In this document: positions 1 through 6,877 of the stretch, one piece after another
Layout of the letters: every line of letters begins with the position of its first letter
How positions within the stretch are numbered: the first letter of the stretch is position 1
Assembly (NCBI GenBank): GCA_902578505.1
Contig: CACHDD010000015.1
Location: 1-17,442 of the forward strand
Origin: an uncultured Bacteroidota bacterium
GTDB taxonomy: Bacteria; Bacteroidota; Bacteroidia; Flavobacteriales; UA16
Direction: 5' to 3'
DNA: 17,442 nucleotides
The notes under the pieces: model-generated
What the model was told of the DNA's origin: nothing
Databases searched by the model: none
Seen by the model: only the letters and a program-made list of their open reading frames with translations
Position numbers and translations under genes: made by a program

Positions 1-1318
1 GTATGAGTAATTGTTCAAATAAATCTATCGCCTGATTTTCATTCCCAGATTTGTATAAACTATAAACTTGTTGGTACAAAAGGTATGTAGGATCGTTGAC
101 AATAGCTAATCCCTGTTCTAAGGCTTCCAATGCAGCTTCGTGTGCATCTATTCTTTGAAGGTTGTCAATTCTTCCTTCCCAAGCATCCTCATTTTTGGGA
201 TCTCTTTCAAGAACAATTGTAAAATGCTTTTCTGCATCTTTTGGTTGGCCAACTTTGATGTAAGATGTTGCAAGCAATAATCTGTAATCAACATTGTAGC
301 CGTCTAGAGTGACAGCATGCTCAAAATATTGTACTGCAACGCTTGGTAGTGATTGTAGGTCTGCAAGAACTCCTAGGCCTACAAATGCATCTGTATATTC
401 TGGGTCAATTTCAAGACTTTGCTTGTAGTAATCTTCTGCATTGTCAAACTCACCTAGTCTCTCCATGCATTCCCCCATATTGCAGAGAATGTAGGAAGAT
501 TTGGCCTCCACACTTAATACATCTTTGTAAGCTTCATATGCTTCAGCATAGTGCTCGCCAGAAGTAAGAGCTTCAGCTTTTTGATGGTATGCTCTTATGT
601 AGTTCTTATCGATCGCGATGCAAAAATCGTATGAAGTGACAGCGTCCTTAATCTTGCCAACTCTGTGGTACATATTGCCCAAATTGTACCAAGCAGTTTT
701 GCTATAAGGGTACTGATCAATGTAATCTGTGTAGAATTCAACGCCTTCTTTCATTGATTCCGCTTTATCAAAGCAAAATGCAAGCTCGAAAAGCGCAGTG
801 TCGCTAGAAGGATTTTTATAAATAGCATCTTTTAATACAGAAATGGCTTTTCTCCATTCACCAAGGTTTTGGTGTTCTACAGCTATGTCAATATTAATGT
901 CTCCGTGTAATTCAGAGTCAGCACATTCAAGAGCCTTTCTAAAATGCTTGATTGCAAAACGGTGTTCTTTAATCTGACTGAAAATGCTTGCAAGAGTCAG
1001 GTGAATCTCTTCATTGTTTGGTTCAAAAGCCAAAAGTGTCTTTAGAAGAGGGATGGCTTTAATTTGCTTACCCATGCTTGCGAGAATTTGGGCTTCTCTA
1101 AGCTGCAGCAATAAGTTTTCCGGAAAAAGTGTACTCGCGTATTGGAGTACCTTTTTTGCATTTTCTAATAGGCCAAAGCTCAAGTAATGCCCTATGATGG
1201 CTTCGAATTCTTCAAGGTCAAAATACTGTTGATCGTCCTCCTCAATCATGCGCTCAAAACGCTTGACTAAGTTGTCAATTTCACTCTCGCCTTGATATTG
1301 TCTACCGTCTTCGTTCAT
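1..1318 (-). CDS. TPR-repeat protein, C-terminus beyond window
   Basis: The reverse strand stays open from an ATG at 1318 to the left edge, giving 439 codons with no stop, so the C-terminus is missing. After an acidic N-terminal stretch of about 35 residues the protein is a near-continuous array of roughly 11-12 tetratricopeptide (34-residue helix-turn-helix) units. Recognisable units include AWYNLGNMYHRVGKIKDAV, AFVGLGVLADLQSLPSVAV and the end of the visible part, LYQVYSLYKSGNENQAIDLF. No signal peptide or membrane segment is seen, so it is probably cytoplasmic. TPR arrays bind partner proteins; the partner cannot be read from the sequence. It is divergent from glmM across 119 bases. ATG 1318 was chosen because it is the first Met of the open frame and a TAnnTTTG element lies just upstream. 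The family is certain; the role is unknown. Confidence 0.9.
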   Translation of the reverse strand, partial: MNEDGRQYQGESEIDNLVKRFERMIEEDDQQYFDLEEFEAIIGHYLSFGLLENAKKVLQYASTLFPENLLLQLREAQILASMGKQIKAIPLLKTLLAFEPNNEEIHLTLASIFSQIKEHRFAIKHFRKALECADSELHGDINIDIAVEHQNLGEWRKAISVLKDAIYKNPSSDTALFELAFCFDKAESMKEGVEFYTDYIDQYPYSKTAWYNLGNMYHRVGKIKDAVTSYDFCIAIDKNYIRAYHQKAEALTSGEHYAEAYEAYKDVLSVEAKSSYILCNMGECMERLGEFDNAEDYYKQSLEIDPEYTDAFVGLGVLADLQSLPSVAVQYFEHAVTLDGYNVDYRLLLATSYIKVGQPKDAEKHFTIVLERDPKNEDAWEGRIDNLQRIDAHEAALEALEQGLAIVNDPTYLLYQQVYSLYKSGNENQAIDLFEQLLI

Positions 1319-1324
1319 CCCTAC

Positions 1325-1332
1325 CAAATCTA
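1325..1332 (-). promoter_or_regulatory. Candidate -7 promoter element for the TPR gene
   Basis: On the minus strand this reads TAGATTTG, an exact match to the Bacteroidota sigma-A -7 consensus TAnnTTTG. A TTTG lies 25 bases further upstream (1358-1361 on the minus strand), somewhat longer than the usual spacing of about 20. Transcription would begin almost at the ATG, giving a very short or absent leader, which lowers confidence. Confidence 0.35.
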
Positions 1333-1437
1333 ACGTTCAAAGGTCGAAAATAATTACCAAAAAGCCACGGGTTTTTAACATATATATAGGAAAACTAATG
1401 TTAGACTATTATACCTACTCTGCTTTACTTTGTAAGA

Positions 1438-2811
1438 ATGTTAATTAAGTCGATTTCTGGCATTAGAGGCACCATTGGTGGAAAACCTGGAGAGGCACTT
1501 ACACCTCAAGATTTGGTGAAGTTTGCTACTGGATATGCTCTTTGGGTTAAAGAGGATAGCGGTAAGGAAAAGCCCATAGTGATTATTGGCAGAGATGCAA
1601 GAATGTCAGGGTCGATGGTTAGCTTAATAGTGAGTTCGACTCTCAATAGCATTGGAGTAGATGTGATTGATTTGGGCTTGAGTACCACACCAACCGTTGA
1701 ATTGGTTGTTCCTCAGTTAGGAGCAGATGGTGGAATTATACTTACAGCTTCTCATAATCCCAAAAATTGGAACGCGCTTAAGTTGCTTAATTCAGCTGGA
1801 GAATTTTTGTCAAAATCTGCCGGTGAAAAAGTGCTTGAGTTTTCAGAAATGCCCAATAGCTATTCTTCAGTAGATAATCTTGGGAAGACAACTTGTGAGG
1901 ATGGATGGATCAAATGGCACGTTGCACATGTTTTGGGATTGGATTTAATTCATCCTGAAAAGATTAAGGCAGCAGGATTGAAGATTGCTGTTGATGGGAT
2001 TAATTCATCAGGAGGAATAGCAGTTCCAATGTTGCTCGAAGAGTTAGGAGTTGAAGTTGTGAAAATTAATTGTGACCCAACTGGTGATTTTGCCCATAAC
2101 CCAGAGCCTTTACCAGGTAATTTATACGAGTTAAAAAGCGCTGTAGTTGAAAATAATTGCGATTTAGGAATAAGTGTCGATCCCGATGTTGATAGACTTT
2201 GTTTCGTGAGTGAAGACGGTTCGTTTTTTGGGGAAGAGTACACACTTGTCGCAGTTTCAGATTATGTGCTATCAAAAACTCCAGGAAATACTGTCAGCAA
2301 TATGAGTTCAACTAGGGCTCTTAGTATTGTGACAGAAAAACACGGCGGAATATACACGGCATCAGCAGTAGGAGAAGTCAATGTCGTTGAAGCGATTAGG
2401 GCAACAGACGCAATTATTGGAGGGGAAGGGAACGGAGGTGTAATATATCCGACATCACACGCCGGGAGGGATGCTCTAGTAGGTATAGGGTTGTTCCTCA
2501 CACATCTTGTAGAACAAGGTGTAAGTTGTAGTGAGTTAAGAAACTCATATCCTAATTTTGCCATTAGTAAGGATAAAATTGATCTTCCATCTTCTGGTGT
2601 TGAAGAAGCATTGGAGCAATTGGTTAAGAATCATCCTGAAGCAAAAATTAATACCGTTGACGGAGTGAAATTTGATTTAGATGAGGGGTGGGTTCACCTA
2701 AGAAGAAGTAACACTGAACCTATTGTTAGAATATATGCAGAAGCTTCAACTGAGGAAGATGCAGAAGATCTAGGAGATAGATTCAAATCTGAATTACGCA
2801 GTTTATTGTGA
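1438..2811 (+). CDS. glmM: Phosphoglucosamine mutase GlmM
   Basis: Interconverts glucosamine-6-phosphate and glucosamine-1-phosphate in the cytoplasm, feeding UDP-GlcNAc for peptidoglycan and lipopolysaccharide. At 457 residues it has the size of the alpha-D-phosphohexomutase superfamily and all four signature regions: the N-terminal SISGIRGTIGG (5-15); the phospho-serine loop TASHNP (103-108), with Ser105 the predicted phosphorylated residue; the Mg-binding loop DPDVDR (248-253); the sugar-specificity loop GEGNGG (329-334); and the phosphate-binding loop RRSNTEP (422-428). The GEGNGG loop and the WNALK after the serine differ from the E. coli GlmM type (GEQSGH) and resemble Bacteroidota and archaeal enzymes. 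Assignment to glucosamine rather than mannose or glucose substrates is therefore by family knowledge, not proven. Its stop overlaps the next start (GTGA). A weak -7-like TTACTTTG sits at 1425-1432. Confidence 0.9.
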   Translation: MLIKSISGIRGTIGGKPGEALTPQDLVKFATGYALWVKEDSGKEKPIVIIGRDARMSGSMVSLIVSSTLNSIGVDVIDLGLSTTPTVELVVPQLGADGGIILTASHNPKNWNALKLLNSAGEFLSKSAGEKVLEFSEMPNSYSSVDNLGKTTCEDGWIKWHVAHVLGLDLIHPEKIKAAGLKIAVDGINSSGGIAVPMLLEELGVEVVKINCDPTGDFAHNPEPLPGNLYELKSAVVENNCDLGISVDPDVDRLCFVSEDGSFFGEEYTLVAVSDYVLSKTPGNTVSNMSSTRALSIVTEKHGGIYTASAVGEVNVVEAIRATDAIIGGEGNGGVIYPTSHAGRDALVGIGLFLTHLVEQGVSCSELRNSYPNFAISKDKIDLPSSGVEEALEQLVKNHPEAKINTVDGVKFDLDEGWVHLRRSNTEPIVRIYAEASTEEDAEDLGDRFKSELRSLL

Positions 2812-3950
2812 AACAAGTTTATTTAGATAACGCGGCAACTACGCCACTAGCTAAGGAGGTTGCAGATGCTATGATTCCAGTATTGACTGACGTATTTGGA
2901 AACCCGTCATCTAGTCATGCAACTGGGAGAAAGGCTAAAGCACTCATTGAAACAGCTAGGCGAGATATTGCAAGGCAACTAGGGTGCGAACCTAAGAGTA
3001 TCATCTTTACTTCAGGTGGAACTGAAGCAGATAACCTTGCGCTTAGAACTGCTGTTAAGGATTTGGGCTGTGAGAGGATAATTACTTCACCTGCAGAGCA
3101 TAGCGCTGTTATTGCAAGTGCAGAGAAAATGTCTACTCTTTTTGGTGTTGATTTAGTTCATGTTAGACATCTGGAAGATGCAACGGTTGATTTGGCCCAC
3201 TTGGAGCAGTTGCTTTCAGAAGGCGCCAAAACTCTTGTGAGTTTAATGCATGCAAATAATGAGATTGGTGTTATCCAACCTCTTGATAAGATATCAGCTC
3301 TTTGCAAGCAATACGATGCTGTTTTCCATAGTGATACAGTCCAAACTATGGGGCATTACCCTTTCAGCTTAGACTCACTAGAAATAGATTATGTAACCTG
3401 TTCTGCACATAAGTTTCACGGTCCTAAAGGAACGGGTTTCCTTTACACACACCCAAAGAATAAAATAAGATCCCAAATTGTAGGTGGAGGACAAGAGAGA
3501 GGTCTTCGTTCCGGTACAGAAAACCTTCATGGAATAGTGGGGCTTCAAGCTGCTATTAATCTCGCTTACGACAATATTGAGGCACACGAAAAGCACGTAA
3601 GGTCAATTAAGAAGCGTATGGCTGACGGGCTAAGGAAGCGCATTTCTGGAGTTAGCTTCAATGCTGATTCAGATTGTGTAAGCAGATTGTATACTGTGCT
3701 TAACGTGAAATTTCCCCCGCACCCTAATAGCGGTATGGCTCTGTTTCTTTTAGATCTAGAAGGGGTGGCTTGTTCTGGTGGAAGTGCTTGTTCTTCGGGT
3801 GCAACAATGGGATCTCACGTGCTTAATTCTTTGGGCTACCACGATCCAGAAAGAGCTAGCTTGAGATTTTCGTTCTCACATTACACTACTGAGGAAGAAA
3901 TTGATTTTGCCTTAGATGCAATTGCTAAGGTTTTTGCTCCAGTAGAGTAA
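2808..3950 (+). CDS. Cysteine desulfurase (NifS/IscS family)
   Basis: PLP enzyme that takes sulfur from L-cysteine, leaving alanine and an enzyme persulfide, for Fe-S cluster, thiolated tRNA or cofactor synthesis. The 380 residues hold the fold-type I aminotransferase marks: YLDNAATTPL near the N-terminus (5-14), GTEADNLAL (71-79), His98, Asp176, the PLP lysine Lys202 within SAHKFHGPKG, and RSGTENLHG (234-242). The catalytic cysteine is Cys328 in GGSACSSG, the class I (IscS/NifS) SGSAC loop rather than the class II SufS type. The start is GTG at 2808, overlapping the glmM TGA by 4 bases, so the two are probably translationally coupled. No iscU, iscA or mnmA lies in the window, so the sulfur acceptor is unknown. 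IscS or NifS cannot be separated from sequence alone. Confidence 0.93.
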   Translation: MKQVYLDNAATTPLAKEVADAMIPVLTDVFGNPSSSHATGRKAKALIETARRDIARQLGCEPKSIIFTSGGTEADNLALRTAVKDLGCERIITSPAEHSAVIASAEKMSTLFGVDLVHVRHLEDATVDLAHLEQLLSEGAKTLVSLMHANNEIGVIQPLDKISALCKQYDAVFHSDTVQTMGHYPFSLDSLEIDYVTCSAHKFHGPKGTGFLYTHPKNKIRSQIVGGGQERGLRSGTENLHGIVGLQAAINLAYDNIEAHEKHVRSIKKRMADGLRKRISGVSFNADSDCVSRLYTVLNVKFPPHPNSGMALFLLDLEGVACSGGSACSSGATMGSHVLNSLGYHDPERASLRFSFSHYTTEEEIDFALDAIAKVFAPVE

Positions 3951-3951
3951 G

Positions 3952-5463
3952 ATGCCTATTAATAGAATATTCTCCAAGTTCATCCGTCGCAGGATGAAGG
4001 AGATTAATGAAACTTTAAATTCCCCTAACAAAGCCCAAACCCAAGTATTCAACTCGCTTTTCAATCAGCTGTGTGAAACTGAGTTTGGCCTAGAGCATGG
4101 AATAAGTTATTTCAGTGAAGAAGCTCCAGAGGAGCAGTTTTCAAAGATTCCAATTAGGACGTATGATGAGTTCAAGTCTTGGATAGAGAAGGCAAGGGGA
4201 GGAGGTTTGAGTGTGGTTTGGCCTGGGAAGACAACGTGGTTTGCAAAGAGTTCTGGAACGACTTCAGATAGAAGCAAGTTCTTGCCAGTCACTGAGGCTT
4301 CGTTAAAAACAGGTCATTACAAAGGAGGTAGAGATTTGTTGGCAATTTTCTGCGACCAAAGGCCAGAAGCTCCATTATATGCGGGCAAGCATTTGATAAT
4401 TGGCGGTTCAAGCGCTTTACATTCTGATTCAAGTGGCGCTTATACTGGAGATTTATCTGCAATTATCGTGAGGAATCTACCACCTTGGGTTGAGATGAGG
4501 CGCACTCCTTCTAGGGATATCACTTTGCTTGAAGACTGGAAGGAGAAGGTTTCACTAATGGCAGAAAAGGTGGCTGAGGAGGACGTTCGCATTTTAGCTG
4601 GAGTCCCTAGTTGGATGCTAGTTGTTTGCAAGGAAGTATTAAAGTTGAAGGGAGCCAAAACTCTTGATGAAGTTTGGCCAAACCTTTGGCTTTATATGCA
4701 TGGTGGTGTTGGGTTTGGCCCATATAAAGAAGAATTCCAAAGGTTAATTAAGTCTGAGAATATGAATTACCTCGAGACATATAATGCGTCGGAGGGATTT
4801 TTTGCGTTGCAGGATAATTTAGAGCGCGACGATATGGCTCTGCTACTGAGTCATGGTATTTATTACGAGTTTATGCTTCTAGATGAAGTAGATGATTTAC
4901 AAAATGCTACTACATTAAACTTAGCTCAAACCCAACTAAACACAGATTACGCTCTAGTCATTTCAACAAATGCTGGACTCTGGAGATATTTCCTTGGTGA
5001 TGTGGTTCGCATCACTTCTACTTATCCATATCGAATAAAAGTTGTTGGCAGGACATCATCTTATATAAACGTAGTTGGAGAAGAATTGATGATATCCCAA
5101 GCTGAACAAGCCCTTACTAAATCCCTTTCAAAATTCAACCTCAACCTTAAGGAATTCACAGTTGCTCCTGTTTACAGTGAATCTGGAAATCCTGAGGCTC
5201 ATGTTTGGGCTATTGAATTACAAGTAGGAAATTGCTTTGTTGATGCAAAAGAATTTGCTGCGGTTTTAGATTTTGAATTGAGATTACTGAATTCTGATTA
5301 CGATGCAAAGAGATCAAATAATTTTATTCTTAAAATTCCAAGGGTAGAATTTGTTGAAAGTGGCACCTTTGAAGCTTGGCTCGATTCAAAAAACAAGCTA
5401 GGTGGCCAACATAAAATACCCCGGCTTTTGAACACTCGTAAAATCATTGATGAAATCTTGTAG
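3952..5463 (+). CDS. GH3-family acyl-adenylating protein
   Basis: A 503-residue bacterial member of the GH3 family, known in plants for enzymes that adenylate auxin or jasmonate and join them to amino acids. Visible motifs are the ATP/AMP loop SSGTTSDRSKFLP (100-112), the second adenylate motif TYNASEGFF (276-284), the third motif around YFLGDVVRI (346-354), a VGEEL segment (375-379) and the typical bacterial C-terminus KLGGQHKIPRLL (482-493). With the ATP-binding residues intact it should be an active adenylate-forming enzyme. The substrate in Bacteroidota is not established, to my knowledge, and cannot be read here. It starts 1 base after the cysteine desulfurase stop, so co-transcription is likely, but that neighbour does not suggest a substrate. 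No signal peptide is seen. Family call firm, function open. Confidence 0.9.
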   Translation: MPINRIFSKFIRRRMKEINETLNSPNKAQTQVFNSLFNQLCETEFGLEHGISYFSEEAPEEQFSKIPIRTYDEFKSWIEKARGGGLSVVWPGKTTWFAKSSGTTSDRSKFLPVTEASLKTGHYKGGRDLLAIFCDQRPEAPLYAGKHLIIGGSSALHSDSSGAYTGDLSAIIVRNLPPWVEMRRTPSRDITLLEDWKEKVSLMAEKVAEEDVRILAGVPSWMLVVCKEVLKLKGAKTLDEVWPNLWLYMHGGVGFGPYKEEFQRLIKSENMNYLETYNASEGFFALQDNLERDDMALLLSHGIYYEFMLLDEVDDLQNATTLNLAQTQLNTDYALVISTNAGLWRYFLGDVVRITSTYPYRIKVVGRTSSYINVVGEELMISQAEQALTKSLSKFNLNLKEFTVAPVYSESGNPEAHVWAIELQVGNCFVDAKEFAAVLDFELRLLNSDYDAKRSNNFILKIPRVEFVESGTFEAWLDSKNKLGGQHKIPRLLNTRKIIDEIL

Positions 5464-5488
5464 CTCCTTCTTATTGTTGCTATTTTTC
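5458..5488 (+). promoter_or_regulatory. Candidate Bacteroidota promoter for the deoxynucleoside kinase
   Basis: A TTG at 5458-5460 is followed after exactly 20 bases by TATTTTTC at 5481-5488, one mismatch from TAnnTTTG. The spacing is ideal for a Bacteroidota -33/-7 pair. Initiation near 5495 would give a leader of roughly 14 bases before ATG 5509. The -33 element overlaps the end of the GH3 gene. Confidence 0.4.
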
Positions 5489-5508
5489 GACTTAATTATT
5501 TTTTTACA

Positions 5509-6135
5509 ATGCACATAGCAGTAGCCGGAAACATAGGGTCAGGTAAAACTACGCTGACCACTCTCTTAGCCAAGCATTATCGCTATACTCCACATTTTGA
5601 GAGCGTAGACGATAATCCATATTTAAACGATTTCTACAAGGACATGCAGCGTTGGTCTTTCAATCTTCAGGTGTATTTCCTCAATTCAAGATTTGCTCAA
5701 CTAATTGCCCTTAAAGAAAAAGGTAAGCCTATTATTCAGGATAGAACAATTTATGAGGATGCAAACATTTTCGCGCCAAACCTCAATGCAATGGGTCTTC
5801 TTACTAAGCGCGATTTTGATAACTATTTGCTTTTGTTTGGCCTCATGGAATCATTTGTTAGCCCTCCAGATCTTCTTATTTATCTAAGAGCTTCTGTTCC
5901 AACTCTTGTAGCCCAAATCCAAGAAAGAGGTAGAGACTACGAGGAGGCAATTAGGCTTGATTACCTAAGTAGATTGAATGAGAGATACGAGGCTTGGATT
6001 TCTACATATGATAAAGGTGAATTATTAATTATAGATGTAGATGATAATAATTTTCACCAGAGTAAAGAAGATTTAGGAAAAATCATTGAATCAATTGACG
6101 GAAAGCTCCACGGCTTATTTGATAAGAAGAAATAA
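5509..6135 (+). CDS. Deoxynucleoside kinase (dNK family)
   Basis: Phosphorylates deoxynucleosides with ATP for nucleotide salvage in the cytoplasm. The 208 residues begin at once with the Walker A loop GNIGSGKTT (7-15). The segment ESVDDNPYLNDFYKD (31-45), followed by a phenylalanine- and glutamine-rich helix (50-62), is typical of the deoxyguanosine/deoxyadenosine kinase branch. The DRTIYED motif (78-84) corresponds to the conserved DR(S/T) of the family, and the arginine-rich lid is RGRDYE (141-145 region). Length matches bacterial dGK/dAK proteins (about 200-220). Sequence does not fix which base is preferred; a purine deoxynucleoside is the better guess. It follows the GH3 gene by 45 bases and ends a plus-strand cluster before a convergent terminator. 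Confidence 0.88.
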   Translation: MHIAVAGNIGSGKTTLTTLLAKHYRYTPHFESVDDNPYLNDFYKDMQRWSFNLQVYFLNSRFAQLIALKEKGKPIIQDRTIYEDANIFAPNLNAMGLLTKRDFDNYLLLFGLMESFVSPPDLLIYLRASVPTLVAQIQERGRDYEEAIRLDYLSRLNERYEAWISTYDKGELLIIDVDDNNFHQSKEDLGKIIESIDGKLHGLFDKKK

Positions 6136-6154
6136 GAATTCAAAACAAATAAAT

Positions 6155-6183
6155 AGCCCCATCAACAACTGGCGGAGCTTTTT
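6155..6183. terminator. Probable bidirectional terminator between dNK and YceI genes
   Basis: The segment pairs AGC and CCA on the left with TGG and GCT on the right (6155-6157 with 6177-6179, 6159-6161 with 6170-6172), with small bulges, and is followed by five T (6179-6183). On the other strand the hairpin is preceded by A-rich sequence and followed by ATTTATTTG. The position between convergent stops at 6135 and 6203 fits a shared terminator. The stem is imperfect, so this is moderate support. Confidence 0.45.
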
Positions 6184-6186
6184 CAT

Positions 6187-6208
6187 GTTTAAAGTGTTTG
6201 ATTTAAAC
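6187..6208. repeat. Perfect 7-bp inverted repeat at the YceI stop codon
   Basis: GTTTAAA (6187-6193) and TTTAAAC (6202-6208) form a perfect 7-bp stem around an 8-base loop. The right arm contains the minus-strand TAA stop of the YceI-like gene (6203-6205). It is AU-only except for one G-C pair, so it is a weak hairpin; it may help 3' end formation together with the neighbouring terminator. Confidence 0.4.
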
Positions 6209-6865
6209 GGCAGTGAATAAAAACTTAATGTGAACGTTATCATTGATAGCCCTATCACCTAAGTTGTCAAAAAATGAACCTGAGCCGTAATTGATTTTAT
6301 GTTTCGTTCTGTTAATTTCTAACTCACCGCTTATTTCATAAGCAACAGTACCGTCATCTAGATTCTTTGCTTTGATTGCGATAGGAGTTTCATATTCAAC
6401 AGTTGTACCATGCATATGAAGCTTAATCTTTGAAATTAATTTATCTTTTTGTTGAGAAACACTAACAATTTTTATTTCTGAAGTTGGATACTTTTCAACG
6501 TCAAGGAAATCTTCAGACTTTAAATGTGAATCAAATCCCTCCTTGTCTTCTCCTTCTAGATCAGTGCAAGTGAAAGTGTTCATGTCAATAGTCATTATTC
6601 CACCTTTAATATCTCCATCTACAACTTTCATTTTGCCATTTGTGGTAGAAATAGTTCCAGTATGACCAGATCCGTTAAGCTTTTTTGCAGTCCATATAAT
6701 TACAGATTCAACTTTTGTAAGCATGTACATACCATCAGGAATAATCATAGATGCTACCTCTTGTGAATTGTTGTTTAGTACAACATTGCTTGATGACTCG
6801 CCTTCTGTTGAACAAGATGCAAGTGCGATAAATAAAACAGCTATATTAGAATATAAGTACTTCAT
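6203..6865 (-). CDS. YceI-like family lipoprotein
   Basis: A 220-residue exported protein. Residues 1-18 are a lipoprotein signal peptide: MKYLYSN, a hydrophobic core and the lipobox LASC with Cys18 as the lipid anchor. A linker rich in Ser and Asn follows, then a YceI domain from about residue 45 to the end, recognised by IIWTAKKLNGSGHTG (56-70), HLKSEDFLDVEKYPTSEIK (114-132) and the C-terminal GELEINRTKHKINYG (180-194). YceI proteins are lipocalin-like barrels that bind polyisoprenoids or other amphiphiles; the ligand here is unknown. It should sit on a membrane surface facing the periplasm or outside. It starts 12 bases after the hppA stop on the same strand, so it is probably co-transcribed with hppA. 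Confidence 0.88.
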   Translation of the reverse strand: MKYLYSNIAVLFIALASCSTEGESSSNVVLNNNSQEVASMIIPDGMYMLTKVESVIIWTAKKLNGSGHTGTISTTNGKMKVVDGDIKGGIMTIDMNTFTCTDLEGEDKEGFDSHLKSEDFLDVEKYPTSEIKIVSVSQQKDKLISKIKLHMHGTTVEYETPIAIKAKNLDDGTVAYEISGELEINRTKHKINYGSGSFFDNLGDRAINDNVHIKFLFTAV

Positions 6866-6877
6866 CTTTTCTAGTGT

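Noticed and set aside
343..567. 74-codon plus-strand frame in the TPR gene
   Set aside because: The minus strand carries a continuous TPR protein across it; the plus frame has no family features.
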